A stretch of DNA of 64,000 nt from Amborella trichopoda (lineage: Eukaryota > Streptophyta > Magnoliopsida > Amborellales > Amborellaceae): NCBI RefSeq assembly GCF_000471905.2, contig NW_006499973.1, forward strand, positions 4,203,118-4,267,117. Direction: 5' to 3'. The translations under genes and the position numbers were made by a program. Of this stretch, positions 1-10,810 are shown piece by piece; position 1 is the stretch's first letter, and every line of letters begins with the position of its first letter. Below the pieces are notes generated by a model. That model did no database searches, was not told where the DNA came from, and saw nothing but the letters and a program-made list of their open reading frames with translations.

Positions 1-139
1 GATGCAAGTAGGTGTTCCATCTAAAAACAATGGAAACTAACGGTCCAAATGTGTTCTTACTAGATATAATATTTTTAGTTTTTAAAATTTATTTATTTTT
101 TCATATTCATGATCTCCATGTTAGAGATTACATGTCCTT

Positions 140-159
140 NNNNNNNNNNNNNNNNNNNN
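140..159. other. assembly gap of 20 N
   Basis: Twenty undetermined bases mark an assembly or scaffolding gap. True gap length is unknown, so sequence left of 140 may not be contiguous with the rest. Bases 1-139 are AT-rich and show nothing else I recognise. Confidence 0.99.
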
Positions 160-268
160 ATAAGCATCTACGCAACCCCTATGGGCGAAAATGAATAGTG
201 TTTTCGTCCATAGACTCATCACTGTCCAAAAAATCAGGCGGCAAGCATTTTTCAACCACCACGGACCA

Positions 269-302
269 AGCATGTCCGTGGCGGTACCGTCACGGACATG
301 CT
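269..302. repeat. 34-bp near-perfect palindrome
   Basis: The arms read AGCATGTCCGTG and its complement around a GCGGTACC centre, with one mismatch. The surrounding 190-450 region repeats CCGTGACGG-like and GACATAGCAAG-like words. Such clustered short inverted repeats resemble the subterminal zones of CACTA-type DNA transposons, but no terminal inverted repeat or target duplication was found, so the class is only a guess. Confidence 0.4.
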
Positions 303-453
303 AGGTCTGTTGCTGTCAAAAAAAAATGCGGAACCGCAATGGACGTCGGTTTCTCCGTTGCGGGTGTCCGTTCAATGAACTGTCACAGACATAGCAAGTC
401 CATGACGATCACGAAACAGTATAGCACTTCGCCTGTAGCCATATTTTAGGATT

Positions 454-456
<3 letters not shown>

Positions 457-491
<35 letters not shown>

Positions 492-503
492 AGAGAGAGA
501 GAC
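457..503. repeat. (TA)n then (GA)n microsatellite
   Basis: An uninterrupted TA run of about 33 bp is followed directly by a GA run. It is simple-sequence DNA with no coding potential. Confidence 0.95.
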
Positions 504-520
504 AGGGAAAGTAGGAGCGA

Positions 521-1173
521 GGCTCGCATCAAACACTTAGAGATCCTCCTATTTTCTTCTTATCTTATATGTAGAGTGAGAGACAACTACGCCATGGTCC
601 CAACCCGGTCATGCCAGTCCCCAAGCCCGGATAAAGGAGGAGGGTAATAATAAGGTAAGGCAGCCAACGTAAATCTTTGCCACATCTTTTCATGAATCCT
701 GAACCTAAGTACACCACAGATTGGGAGGGTTAAATTGGTTCAAGTAGAAAGCTCTAGAAGGGTAATGTGAAAGCCCAAAAGGATATGAATTGACATAGCT
801 CGAAGAGATATGGTGACTTAAGTCTAACTAAGGGTATAACCCTTGACAGAGCAGAATGGCAAAACAGGATTTGTGTAGTTGACTTCAAATAATTGGGACA
901 AGGGTCGGATAATGATGATGACTATATGCAGAGTGAGAGAGATAAAGAGCATATGCATCAGTGTGTGTGAGAAATAGGCCTCCACATTCTTCTATTCCTC
1001 GTATCAAACACTTGAAGGTCATCTTCTTCTTTTTCTTCTTATATGATGAGAGAGAGCATATGGGTCCATGTGTGTGTTTGTGTATATGTAAAAGAAAAAG
1101 AGAGAGGCCTCACATCAAGCACTTGGAGGCCATCTTCTTTTTATGCTTCTTATATTTAGGGAGAGAGTACATG
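521..1173 (+). repeat. three diverged copies of a direct repeat
   Basis: Three related stretches begin near 521, 995 and 1107. Each runs ATCAAACACTT (or ATCAAGCACTT), then CTTCTT-rich sequence, then a GAGAGAG tract. The first copy is separated from the second by the LINE fragment at 584-924. This looks like an old local duplication later split by that insertion. Confidence 0.65.
584..924 (+). mobile_element. 5'-truncated LINE (L1-type) 3' end
   Basis: This is the 3' tip of a plant L1-type non-LTR retrotransposon. In one frame, up to a stop at 890-892, it encodes the ORF2 C-terminal signature LTKGITLDRAEWQNRI followed by CVVDFK, and the stop is followed by LGQG-like sequence and a short ATG-rich tail. 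The segment is bounded by a 16-bp direct repeat TATGYAGAGTGAGAGA at 568-583 and 925-940 (one difference), as expected for target-primed insertion. Everything upstream of the last part of ORF2 is missing, so it is a dead-on-arrival copy. Confidence 0.8.
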
Positions 1174-1884
1174 GCATGCTGCTTTATAGGTGGGCACTAG
1201 GCACCCTTCTAGAGCATGTCCGCCTAAGGCACCCACCCAGGCCCATATTAGGCCCTTTTTTTTTTTTTGCCTAGCCTGTCTAATGCATTATTCCAAAAGG
1301 CGGACCGCCCGGCATTTAGTCGGCCACCTAAGTGGTCTAGAGGGCCTGGGTGCCTTGCGCAAGCCAAGGCGACAAAAATAGGCAGCCTTCCCCTAGGCGG
1401 TCACCTAGGCGCCAAGCCATGGGCGACCGTCCAGAACCTTCACCCCACCAGGGGGTAGAAATGCCTCTCATTGAGGGCATTTTTCAGCTGTTTTATACAC
1501 ATAAGAGGGGATGAAGGTGAGGTTTAGGTTCATTTCAAACTTAAACCTCATTAGAACCCATTTTAGAGAGAAATAAACCTCAAATAAATTAGATATTTCT
1601 AATTTCCAGAGGATGGAAGGATTTCTCAATGTCGTGAGAAATTGATCTAAACATCACCTATCAATATTAGATTTAGTTTTGGAGGTTTTATAGGTCTATT
1701 TGAGGGTTCTTTATTAGATTCTAAGATTAGAAAACATCTCAAAGGTGGAAATTTGGAGCGATCGGGCAATCAAAATTAGTTAAAAATTTTATTTTTTTAG
1801 ATTTCTTATATTATTTTGAGATGTCTTCTGCGAGATCTAATAGAAGTGGCGATCGGATTGGAAATATGTCTATAACTCGAATCC

Positions 1885-3665
1885 CTTGGATAAAAATTAC
1901 ATAAGATGCAATTATTGTGAAAAGGATACAAATGGGGGCATAAATCAATTTAAATAACATCTTTCTGATATCAAGGGGGATGTTGCCCTATATAAAAAAG
2001 TTCCTGATTAGAGAACAGGTAAAGAAACTTATGAGAATTGTAAAAAGGAAAAAAGATGAGCGAGAAGCATCCATAACAGAGCTGAGGTCTGGGCTTGTGT
2101 CAATTTTGATGATGATAATAGTGTGATCGAGAGGGGTGTAAAGAGTTGGAAACTAGGGGAAATGGGCTTGGGATGAAACCCCTTTCCCATATGAGCTTTC
2201 AGAGCCTCTTTTGAGAAACGAAGTGATTGTCATGAGGGACATTGTTGAGGCTCCGAAGGATGCATGGGCTCAGCATGGAGTTTCTGTTATGACTAATACT
2301 TGAGAAGAAGGCAGATGAATGTGCTGGAAAATTATCCTTGAAGGATTGTTTTTTTGAGGTCTATTGATGCCTATGATTAAATCCATGATGCCCATTACAT
2401 ATTTCAAGTGATAGAGAAGGGCATCAAGGAGGTTGGAAACATGTTATAGAGCTTGTCACAGATGATGATGCTCCTAATGTTGCTGCTGCTAATTTGTTGC
2501 ACATAGCTTACCCTAGTACTTTTGGACACCACGCACAGCACACTATATAGACCTCATGCTTGAGGCTCTTGGTGGTTTAAGTGGTAATTTCAGGTGTAGT
2601 TAAGAAGGCAAAATCAGTGATGAATTTTATTTATAACCACACCCTCACCCTCAATATGATGTCTAGATTTACAAAGGAGATTGTAAGGCCATGGGTCACG
2701 AGATTTGCTACCTGGTACCTATGTATAGAAAGCATACATCCAAGAATCCAATTGAGGCAGGTGTTTACCTCGGATGAATGGAGAGCATGCAAGTGGTCCA
2801 AGGATCAGAAAGGGAAGTAGGTGAGAGATATTATTCTTTCTAAGGCTTTCTAGCAAGGGGTGAAGGGGGCTCCTAAGGTTTAATTTTATTCATCTTGTCA
2901 AAGTCCTTCGCATGGTTGATAGTGACAAGCCGTCCATGGGTTATATGAGACAATGGAGAGATGCAAGAGAGAGATAGCCCATAATTTAGATGATGATTTG
3001 AGCCGCTATGAGCCTGTTTGGAAGATTTTTTTTTTTTTGAGAACTGTTAACATTGTATTACTAAGACAATAATAATTACAAAAGTGGGAGAGACCGAGAG
3101 CACCTACTAAGGGTGGCTTTCGGTAAAAAAATACATCAGTCAGTCACGTACAAAAATAGTTTATAAGTCCCGCTCAGATACAATGATTTACAGTGGTTTT
3201 TCAAAAAATAAGATTAAGGCTGAGGAGTGCCCGTGTCGAGGGAGGCTACGTAGTGCGGCTGTGGTCCTAAACAAAAAAGCAGTAGGACCTGGCCTGTTCT
3301 TCTACTTGGAATCTAGCTCCCTCCTTTGCCATGAGAGCCTGTTTGGAAGATTATTGATGAGAAGTGGGATAGGAAGATACATCGGCCATTGCATGCAGCT
3401 GGTTATTTTTTAAACCCAGCTTTTTTTTTTCATGCTGATAGGGATCTACACACAAATGACACAATAGGCGATGCTTGTTAAGAGAGATAAGAGGGACCCC
3501 CTCAAATCAAAAAATATGAATAATGCCATGGATTGGTTGGTTGATGACGAGGTCGAGAAGAATGAAGGATTGACATGGGATATGATCATGGAGGCCTTAG
3601 GGACATCAGCAACCCTCCAACGGCCACTAGATCTTCTCTTATTGGTTGTGTACTATGGTTTGTAA
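1885..3665 (+). pseudogene. hAT-family transposase with BED zinc finger, broken
   Basis: The N-terminal part (about 1900-2060) reads CNYCEKDTNGGINQF, one stop, then HLSDIKGDVA. This is the C-x2-C...H core of a BED finger, which would bind transposon ends. The middle (about 2430-2990) carries the RNase H-like hAT core: VTDDDAPNVAAANLL, then FIYNHTLTLNMM, RFTKEIVRPWVTRFAT and FTSDEWRACKWSKDQKGK. After the LINE insertion the reading resumes with IIDEKWDRKIHRPLHAAGYFLNP, here cut to its key residues WDR and HRPLHAAGY. The tail (3471-3665) has RDPL and MDWLVDDEVE. Many stops and frameshifts make it non-functional. Family assignment rests on known hAT proteins with BED and DUF659-type domains. Confidence 0.85.
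3028..3334 (-). mobile_element. short LINE-like insertion with 18-bp TSD
   Basis: A perfect 18-bp direct repeat GAGCCTGTTTGGAAGATT occurs at 3010-3027 and 3335-3352 and brackets this 307-bp insert. The left edge is poly-T, that is, a poly-A tail on the minus strand. The insert interrupts the hAT transposase exactly within the sequence encoding PVWKI. Tail plus long TSD indicates LINE-machinery insertion. I see no pol III A or B box, so a truncated LINE is more likely than a SINE. Confidence 0.85.
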
Positions 3666-4119
3666 ATTTTTAAGTTTTAACTATGTGTGGACTATGGATA
3701 TGGACTTATGGAGTATGGAGGAGTGTATTTGGACTTGTGGACTATAGACATTTGCTGTGCCCCCTAACTCTTATGTCTTATTTCTTATTTTCTTTCATTT
3801 TCTTGATGAAGAATTGATGTCTTGCTAAGTTGCCATCTTGGATTATAGACTAAAATATGGCTCAATATATATTTTTTAATGTCTCAATTTGAAATGCATG
3901 TATTATGGACTAAAATATGTCGCTATGTATTTTTTAATTTGTTACACAAAATCTGACTTTAAAACAACTTTTTATTCTGCTGAACCACCACCTAAGCGCT
4001 AGGTAGCCTGAACCCCCCCGGTCGCTTAGGCCCCGCCCAGAGTTTTCTAGAACACTAGCCGCATGACAGAAGTTTTGAACAATGGAGGCCTCCTCTTAAT
4101 ATATAACCCTTGCTAAATC

Positions 4120-4290
4120 AATCAAACCATATCGTTGATTGCTTTAGGCTATAAATAGCATTTTTTAGCCGACAAACCTTCTAGAAGGCCTCAAGAAAAC
4201 CTGGCAAAGGCAAGCATATAGACTTCCTGTTGTAAGTTTCCATAAGGAAAGCATTTTTGACATCCAATCAAAAGAGACACCATCCATCCT
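4120..4290 (-). pseudogene. Ty1/copia reverse transcriptase fragment
   Basis: Read on the minus strand, one frame gives LDVKNAFL, then PGFLEA, a stop, KVCRLKNAIYSLKQS and WFD. This is the start of the Ty1/copia RT domain (consensus LDVKNAFLxG...PPGF...VCxLKKxLYGLKQxPRxWF). The YxDD block is not visible because the match ends. Stops and loss of flanking domains show it is a relic. Flanking sequence to about 5280 contains minus-strand words that may be further pol remnants, but nothing I can assign. Confidence 0.75.
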
Positions 4291-5640
4291 CTATAGATAG
4301 CGACCAACAGAAGAACCTAAAAGATTGTCATCATAGCAACAAGTGCAAAAGTTTTCTAATAATCCCGCACTTCAGAGTGAAAACCTATTAGGGAGCTTAT
4401 TTGGCTCCAAATTTAGGAAGTCTAAAGGAATCTTCGAAACGTTTAGAGGATACTCATTTTCACTAGTTGTTGGTCGAGATTTACATCTCTCCTAATAAGT
4501 GCATTAATTACCCGATTTTCTTTCCTTTGTTTTCTTTTTTTTCTTTAGTGAAGGCTTGTAAGTAAATGCATTGGTTGGATCCACTATCTTTGTTTCACTA
4601 GGAGACTTTGTCTCTCCAAAAGGCTGCAAAACAATCTACTTATTCTTAACCTTGAAGAAGTAGGTGTTAGCCTCACCATCATGCTCAACCTTGGTACCAT
4701 AAACTAATCATCCCCATAAGATATGGTTGACGATCATGAGAAGGACATCACAGCATATGATATGGTTGACGATCATGCGTGGTAAAAATAACATTGGCAA
4801 AAATAACAATGGCATCACCAAGGCAACCATATATAGTCATCTATACCTCTCAAACTTCAAATTGAACACGTCGACAAGCCCTTGTTAAGTTATGTTAACA
4901 ATGACTTCCTCACAATGATGAGGTTGCATATACTTCACACTAGACTAATGTCCAAAAGAAACTAGTTTTCTTCCAATCTTTAGGCTCATCATTTAAAAGA
5001 GAGAAAGCAATGGTTGGAGAACAAGGACTTTCCCGATATCCTTTAATGATTCTTTCATCTTCTAGGTGGTTATACTTCTCTTTGAGTGCATTATAGACAA
5101 GTTTGAACGTCCAAACCACCAGTTACAGTTTAGGGAATCTCTTCACCAAAAGAAGGAAATGGTCTCAATCCTTTAAGTGGAGGCTCCCCCAATTCTAGGA
5201 AAGAGTTGTAGAAGCACTCTCTCTACAAAAATAGTTGAGATCTGTCATCTAAAGGTGGCCTCTCACCACAATTAAAAGCCAAATTTAATTAGTCAACTTG
5301 ATTTAAGCCTACTGCCTACATTGCTATTTAAAGAGGATTCAGTCCCTCTTTGTTTGACTTAACTAGGGACTCTAAGGACTCAAGCTATCTCTATTTTCTT
5401 AAACTTCCTATATCTTTAAACTCTTCCAATGTGAGGTAACTAGCCCCTTTATAGTTTTAAGGAAACTAGACATGTAGAAAACATGGAAAGAATGATTCTA
5501 GCCTCCTAAAAAAAAATAGGAAACCATCTAACTTGCAAAACAAGGAAAGAAACAACTTACTAAAATTTTAAAGGCTCAAATTTCTAATATGTGCAGCCCA
5601 CAATCTTCTAGAATATCTATCTTTCTAGAAGATTTCTTAG
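4291..5640. other. no assignable gene; possible retroelement debris
   Basis: The sequence is AT-rich and stop-dense in all frames. A 22-bp block, ATATGGTTGACGATCATG and neighbours, is duplicated at about 4720 and 4757. A minus-strand stretch near 4640-4700 could encode NTYFFKVKNK and FGETKSPSETK but matches no family I can name. Confidence 0.4.
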
Positions 5641-5799
5641 GTTGGCTACCCTAGTGTTATAGACCAACATATATCCTACAATCCATGAGAAGGTAAACTA
5701 TACATAAACTTGAAATTATCGGGACTGCCAGTGGTAATAGAAACTACTCAATTACTTGGAGTAGACAAACTTCCAAATACATTATAAGCAACACAGCAT

Positions 5800-6006
5800 C
5801 TAAGTAAGCAAGCAATATCTTGCATTTGGGCTACAAAAAATAACTGGCAGTTTCTGTTGTCCTTTTGCTATGTTCAACACATGCTCATCTTCAAGGGAGG
5901 ATGCCCCACTCATAGACTCATCATTTGTGCTCAAAAGTTGTATTTCAGTTCGCATTTCATAAAATTTTGTTCCACTCGCAATGCGAGAGCATGTCTCCGA
6001 AATCAT
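5800..6006 (-). CDS. unrecognised possible exon
   Basis: An open minus-strand stretch of about 68 codons starts at an ATG (MISETCSRIASGTKFYEMRT...) and has a plausible amino-acid mix with no low complexity. I do not recognise the product. Around it (5640-7120, minus strand) lie AT-rich sequence, a CTTTTTTG triplication and a GGCGA microsatellite, which could be the 5' part of a host gene, but no second exon with a clear family match was found. Treat as hypothetical; it could be chance. Confidence 0.2.
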   Translation of the reverse strand: MISETCSRIASGTKFYEMRTEIQLLSTNDESMSGASSLEDEHVLNIAKGQQKLPVIFCSPNARYCLLT

Positions 6007-6650
6007 ATTTTAAACTTATTCAGTTCTTGCTAATCTAATAGTATACATAAGTGTGTCATGACTCTTAAGTCTTAGTAATTGTATTCCAGTAGAAGCACAA
6101 AGAGTTGGATTCTAGCAAGGATTGCTACATGTTAAGTTCTACAACTGTTATACGTGAAACCCTTTAAGTGTGTGTACGCACAATATACAAGAAAATTTCA
6201 CATTTTTATTAGTTATTCTTATTATTGACTAATATACTCCACCCTAGAGGCAAGCCCTTCTACGGTCATTTTTTACTATTATTCACTTCACTATCAACTA
6301 GAAAAGGATAATGAATACGTCAAAGTATTAAACAAACACAACTGACCAAACAAATAGAACAATAGAATGTATTACAATGCCCAGAACATGTATATTACCA
6401 CAATTTCAAGGTTCATATAAGGGTTAATCCAATATGTAGAGAAAGAGGGAGGAAGAGAGAGAATAGATAAGAGACAAGGAGTACAACGGAGATGATTCCA
6501 GAAACCAGTATATACATCTGAGAAAAGAAGATCACAAATTTCTCTGCTCTGGAATCCAAGACAGAATAGAAAAATATATATTTCCCCTACAGAAAAGAAA
6601 TAACAGCACCGATCCAGCAATCCACTTTCAGAAGTATGCAAACTCATTCC

Positions 6651-6681
6651 TTTTTGCTCTTTTTTGCTCTTTTTTGCTCTT
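6651..6681. repeat. triplicated TTTTTTGCTC word
   Basis: Three tandem copies of a 10-bp unit, CTTTTTTGCT, occur back to back. Simple local expansion. Confidence 0.9.
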
Positions 6682-6960
6682 AATGGTAGTTGAGCTAAGT
6701 CACAAGAACTAGGGTTTTGAAAGATTCAGCGAGAACGAACATCAAATAAAAACAAAAAGGTCCAACGAATGCACCACACCGAAGCAAGAGAGAAAAAGAT
6801 GAGAGAAAGGCGTGCAACTCACCGTTGAAAAATTATGGAAAAATGTGATGAGAGCAAGAGAGAGCACCATGGCATGGCAGAACGAAGAAGAATAAAATAA
6901 AGAAGCCTCTTCTTAGTGGCCGTGGGTGGGAGACACACCAAAATGCGGGGAGATAAAGGA

Positions 6961-7001
6961 GAGGCGAGGCGTGGCGAGGCGAGGCGAGGCGAGGCGAGGC
7001 G
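6961..7001. repeat. (GGCGA)n microsatellite
   Basis: Eight nearly perfect 5-bp units GAGGC/GGCGA. Its translations give repeated RLASP peptides, which are artefacts of the repeat and not a gene. Confidence 0.95.
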
Positions 7002-7165
7002 CTGAGGGTGTAAAAAGACATGCGTGAAGCAAAATATCCCTGTGTCTCTTGGCCGGAGTAAATGCGTCAAATTCCCCGTCAACTCGTCCCACTCGCCATG
7101 TGGATGAGAACCACTTTTCTAAGAAAACATGTGCTGTTTGAGGAGGCGGATTTGCTGGTAAACAA

Positions 7166-8273
7166 GGGAGCTAATATACTCATATTGTGTTGTTTGAGGC
7201 GGCGGATTTGTTGGTACTAATATACTCATATTTTCAACAAATTGGAAAAAAAAACCTAACTTTTCAAAACCTTATCCACACCTTTTTGTCTCATTTTCAC
7301 AAAATTTTTGGTGAAAATATTTTTTATGGTAGTCATTGTACCATTAAAACAATTACGGTATTTTTAATACCGTAATCTAGATTAGTGAATCGATATTATT
7401 AAAAAAAAAAACACCAGTACGGTACTTTTAGTACCGTAATGATTTTAAATAACATTACAATACTAAAAGTACCATAACGCTCTAAAATAAGAAAAAAAAA
7501 AAAACCATTGTGGTACTTTTAGTACATACCTTAATGGTTTAAATAACATTACAGTACTAAGAGTATCGTAATACTCCAAGATTAGTTAATCAATATAAGT
7601 TTTAAAAAAAAATAAAAAACATTACTGTACTTTTAGTACCGTAATAGTATTAAATAGTATAACGGTACTAAAAGTACCATAGTGCTCCAAGATTGGTCAA
7701 TCGATATAATTAAGTGAAAAAAAAAAACCATTACGGTACTTTTAGTATGGTAATGGTTTTAAATAACATTACGGTAATGCTCCGAGATAAGAAAAAAAAA
7801 AACCATTACGGTACTTTTAGTACCGTAATGGTTATAAATAACATTATGGTACTAAGAGTACCGTAATAGCCCAAGATTGGGACGAATCAATAATTAAGAA
7901 AAAAAAACCATTACGGTACTTTTAGTACTGTAATGGTCTAAAAAACCATTGCGGTACTAAGAGTATTGTAATGCTCATTATGGTACTTTTAGCACTGTAA
8001 TGGTCTAAAAAACCATTGCGATACTAAGAGTACTGTAATGCTCATTGCGGTACTAAGAGTACTGTAATGCTCATTACGGTACTCTTAATGTTCTTAAAGA
8101 ACATTACGGTCATAAAATAATCGTAATTGTTTTTACAGTACAACGACTACCGTAAAAGGCATTTTCGTTCGAAATTTCACAAAAATGGGGCAAAGGGTGT
8201 GGGTGAGGTTTTGGGAAGTTGGGGGTTTTTTTCCAATTTCTTAAAAATACGGGTATGTTAACGATAATTTCCC
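7166..8273. mobile_element. MULE-like non-autonomous inverted-repeat transposon
   Basis: The element begins GGGAGCTAATATACTCA. Its right end, read on the opposite strand, begins GGGAAATTATCGTTAACA. Beyond that, about 100 bp at each end (7212-7312 and 8162-8260) form an inverted repeat sharing AAATTGGAAAAAAA, CAAAACCT, CCACACC and TTCACAAA blocks. A perfect 9-bp direct repeat GGTAAACAA flanks it at 7157-7165 and 8274-8282. Long terminal inverted repeats starting GGGA with a 9-bp duplication are diagnostic of Mutator-like elements. No transposase is present. A partial 45-60-bp duplication of flanking sequence occurs at 7131-7231. Confidence 0.88.
7340..8160. repeat. array of short palindromes inside the MULE-like element
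   Basis: About fifteen copies of a palindromic word, best form CGGTACTTTTAGTACCG flanked by ATTA/TAAT arms, alternate with a second form, CGGTACTAAGAGTACCG. Each can fold into a perfect or near-perfect hairpin of 8-12 bp stem. Spacers include poly-A runs and a recurring CCAAGATTGGTCAATCGAT-like segment, giving a higher-order period of about 110-120 bp on the left and about 35-60 bp on the right. Confidence 0.92.
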
Positions 8274-8283
8274 GGTAAACAAC

Positions 8284-8925
8284 CTGTGGCGGCCGTCAAC
8301 TCATCCAACACCCATGGTCGGGCCTAGCCTAGGCCAAACTGACCTGATTCAGCATGGCCTGGCCTTATTTTGTTTATTTTTTCTTTGATTTTATTTTCAC
8401 ATTAATTTGGCCTTGCCCTGCCCTCTCCTGTTCAGCCCAGCCTTCATAGGGCAAGGGTTGTGCTACGATTGGGTGTTTTTGGCCTAGTCAGGGTTGGGCT
8501 TGGCCTATGAGGACTACGATAGAGGTAGGGCCAAGGGGCGGCCCTGCCCTGCCCATTACCACCCCTAGACTAGGAAAACCTTATGTGTTTATAACAATAA
8601 AATAACCTAAGAGGAAAATATTTGAAATAGTTAAACTAATTTAAAATAAAGTGAATATAATTTTAAGAGAATGTATAGAATGAGACCATTTACTTTTGGT
8701 ACAAGGTGAGACATTAATCTTGACAATAGGATGTGAAATTGAGTGGCTACAATTATTTCATTGATCAAGCTCAAATTTCAAAAAAAAATTTATTGAAGTT
8801 TGTAACACATCCAAGCTATCAAACTTTACATTAGATGGTTGTAAGTAATTGTGACATCCTTGTATCAAAGGTAAATGATCTCAGTGTATACATTCGTTAA
8901 CTTTAATATCTATGTTGACAATTTA
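8284..8925. other. no gene; GGCCT-rich stretch then AT-rich DNA
   Basis: 8310-8575 is dense in GGCCTGGCC, GCCCTGCC and complementary words, a composition common in decayed plant transposon ends, but no inverted termini were found. 8576-8925 is AT-rich with no signal. Confidence 0.4.
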
Positions 8926-8929
8926 GTAT

Positions 8930-9430
8930 TGGGGTCATATTGTCCCCCAATACTTTCGTACTTTTGATACCTACTAATAACAACAAAATTATTTATTTTT
9001 GCATCCAACCCTCTCCCCCCCCCTCCCTACTAAAAAAAAAAAGTTTGATTTTCTTGTTATCAAAATACCCTCATTTTAACACATGTTTCCTACCTTTTCT
9101 CTTTAAGCCGGTCTGGCACCAATATAGAAGCTAGTCCGTCACCAGTACAACTTCAAAATAAGCTGGTCTGACACATTTGTACTAAATCGACAAAATTTGA
9201 ATATCAAAAGCACATTTTTTGTCAAACCGGCACTTTTTGTCCAAAGCTGGTCCGAGACATTTTTATATGCTGGACGATGCATGTTAGGTGTTACAATTTA
9301 GAAATGTGGGTTAAACTAGAGGGAGGGGGGTATATTTGTCCAAAAAAAAATTACTTGAGGAATGAATGCAAAAATAAGTAGTTTTGAGATTCGTAATGTG
9401 GTATCAAAAGTATTGGGGTGAGGCATGTCT
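8930..9430. mobile_element. small inverted-repeat element (MITE-like)
   Basis: The left end, CCCCCAATACTTTCGTAC then TTTTGATACC and TTATTTTTGCAT, is matched in inverted orientation at the right end, which has ATGCAAAAATAAGTAG, GGTATCAAAAGTATTGGGG. The inverted arms are about 70 bp. Exact limits and target duplication could not be fixed. No coding sequence. Confidence 0.65.
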
Positions 9431-10318
9431 AGAGTGTATAAATTGAGGGGTATTTATAATTTTTTCAATTAAAAAATACTTTAAATTTTCCTATTTTATA
9501 TGCTTGCTTTTTAATTCCTTTTTGTTAAAAAAAAAAAAAAATTCCCCTTGGTTTGGAACCAATTCTTAACTGACTTGACTTCTGTAGCATTTTAGATTTG
9601 TTATTGATTCATAATTCCAACCTCCAAAGCATTTATTTTAAAAAAAATGAGGTTGGGAACTTAGAGGTCTAAACTATTTCTTTTTAAAATTTTGGTTCAA
9701 ATCTTCGAGTTCTACACAGATTTTAACAAAAATATATGTCAAATACACTTATATTGCATTTCTTACTGAATTGTAATTCAAACCTTCAAGTTTAAAACAT
9801 GTTTTTTTTGTGAATGCGCAACTTAGAACTTGGAGTTCAAATTGCTTTTTCTTTTAACTTTTTGTCAATAAGCAATTTGGAACTTGATATTCCAAACAAC
9901 TTAAGGTCTTTTGTAACTTACATGTTCAAACCTTGAGATTTAAGTAATATCAGGGGAATCACACAAGATATACAAAACAAAATTTTTCAGAATTATTTAC
10001 ATAAACTTCCATTGAACTATGGGAAAACCCATATTTACTACAAACTACAAAATCAAAATTACAATAGTCTTTATTCATCAACAACTTCTTTACAGATCGA
10101 ACATAACTCTTTTACAATTCTTCTGAAACAAATACAATAAATGGAAAAGACTAAAAAGTAATGTACATGAGTTTAATATCTCTTATGGGAAGGCAATTTC
10201 AAACAACCACCACACAAAAACCGCAACGATATAATTATAACCCTTACTATCACTCACAAAGTGATAGCCCAAGAAAGGGCTGGTTTTGATCTAATCTCGG
10301 GAAGCAAACACACTACCC
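9431..10318. other. no recognisable feature (AT-rich)
   Basis: AT-rich sequence with poly-A and poly-T runs and no usable reading frame. It forms the left flank of the solo LTR at 10324. Confidence 0.5.
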
Positions 10319-10355
10319 CCACATGTAACGACCCAAACTTCTCTTTTTAAACATA

Positions 10356-10810
10356 ATGAAGTCGAGCGCGGCGATAAGGAGAGAAGGAAGAGAGCGAGCG
10401 ACGATAGAGGAAGAGAGCGCGCAACGATTGAGGAAGAAGGCGTGCGGCGATAAGGAGAGAAGGAAGAGAGCCCGCGGTAATGGGAAAACAGAGCGCGCGG
10501 TGATAATGGGTGAAGGAAGAGAGCGCGCGGCGATAGAGGAAGAGAGTGCGTGACAATAGAGGAAGAAGGCGCATGGTGATAAGGAGAGAAGGAAGGGAGT
10601 GCGTGGTGATAGAGGAAGAGAAAGTGAGGTGATGAGAGAAGAGAGCACGGGGCGATAGGAGAGAAGAAAGGAAGAATGCGGTGATAGGAGAGAAGGAAAG
10701 AAGCGCACGACGATAGGAGGGAAGGAAGGATGCACGCGGCAATAGGAAGAAGAAGAGAGAGCTTGCATACGACGATAGAGGAAGAAGGCACCCGACGAAG
10801 TAGAAGAAGA
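10356..10810 (+). repeat. purine-rich imperfect tandem array
   Basis: Degenerate units built from GCGATAGGAGAGAAGGAAGA and GAGCGCGCG repeat over 450 bp. Because the array has no stops on its pyrimidine strand, it generates long Ser/Leu/Pro-rich open frames on the minus strand that are artefacts. Confidence 0.9.

Larger units (their letters stand above)
1184..4060 (+). mobile_element. decayed hAT DNA transposon
   Basis: The ends are rich in TAGGCG/CGCCTAGG words: left 1190-1430, right 3985-4040. These are typical of subterminal regions of plant hAT elements, and they flank a recognisable hAT transposase relic. I could not fix exact terminal inverted repeats or an 8-bp target duplication, so both outer limits are approximate. 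Stretches between 1440-1880 and 3670-3980 show no further coding signal. A LINE fragment sits inside at 3028-3334. Confidence 0.65.

Noticed and set aside
198..449. 83-codon open frame near the left end
   Set aside because: Contains the 34-bp palindrome and transposon-like repeats, with no protein similarity.
1184..1440. Exact terminal inverted repeats and 8-bp TSD for the hAT element
   Set aside because: The TAGGCG-rich ends match only in general composition; no base-exact pair of termini could be defended.
8284..8580. GC-rich GGCCT stretch as a promoter or CpG island
   Set aside because: No gene follows, and the words are repetitive and palindromic; more likely transposon debris.
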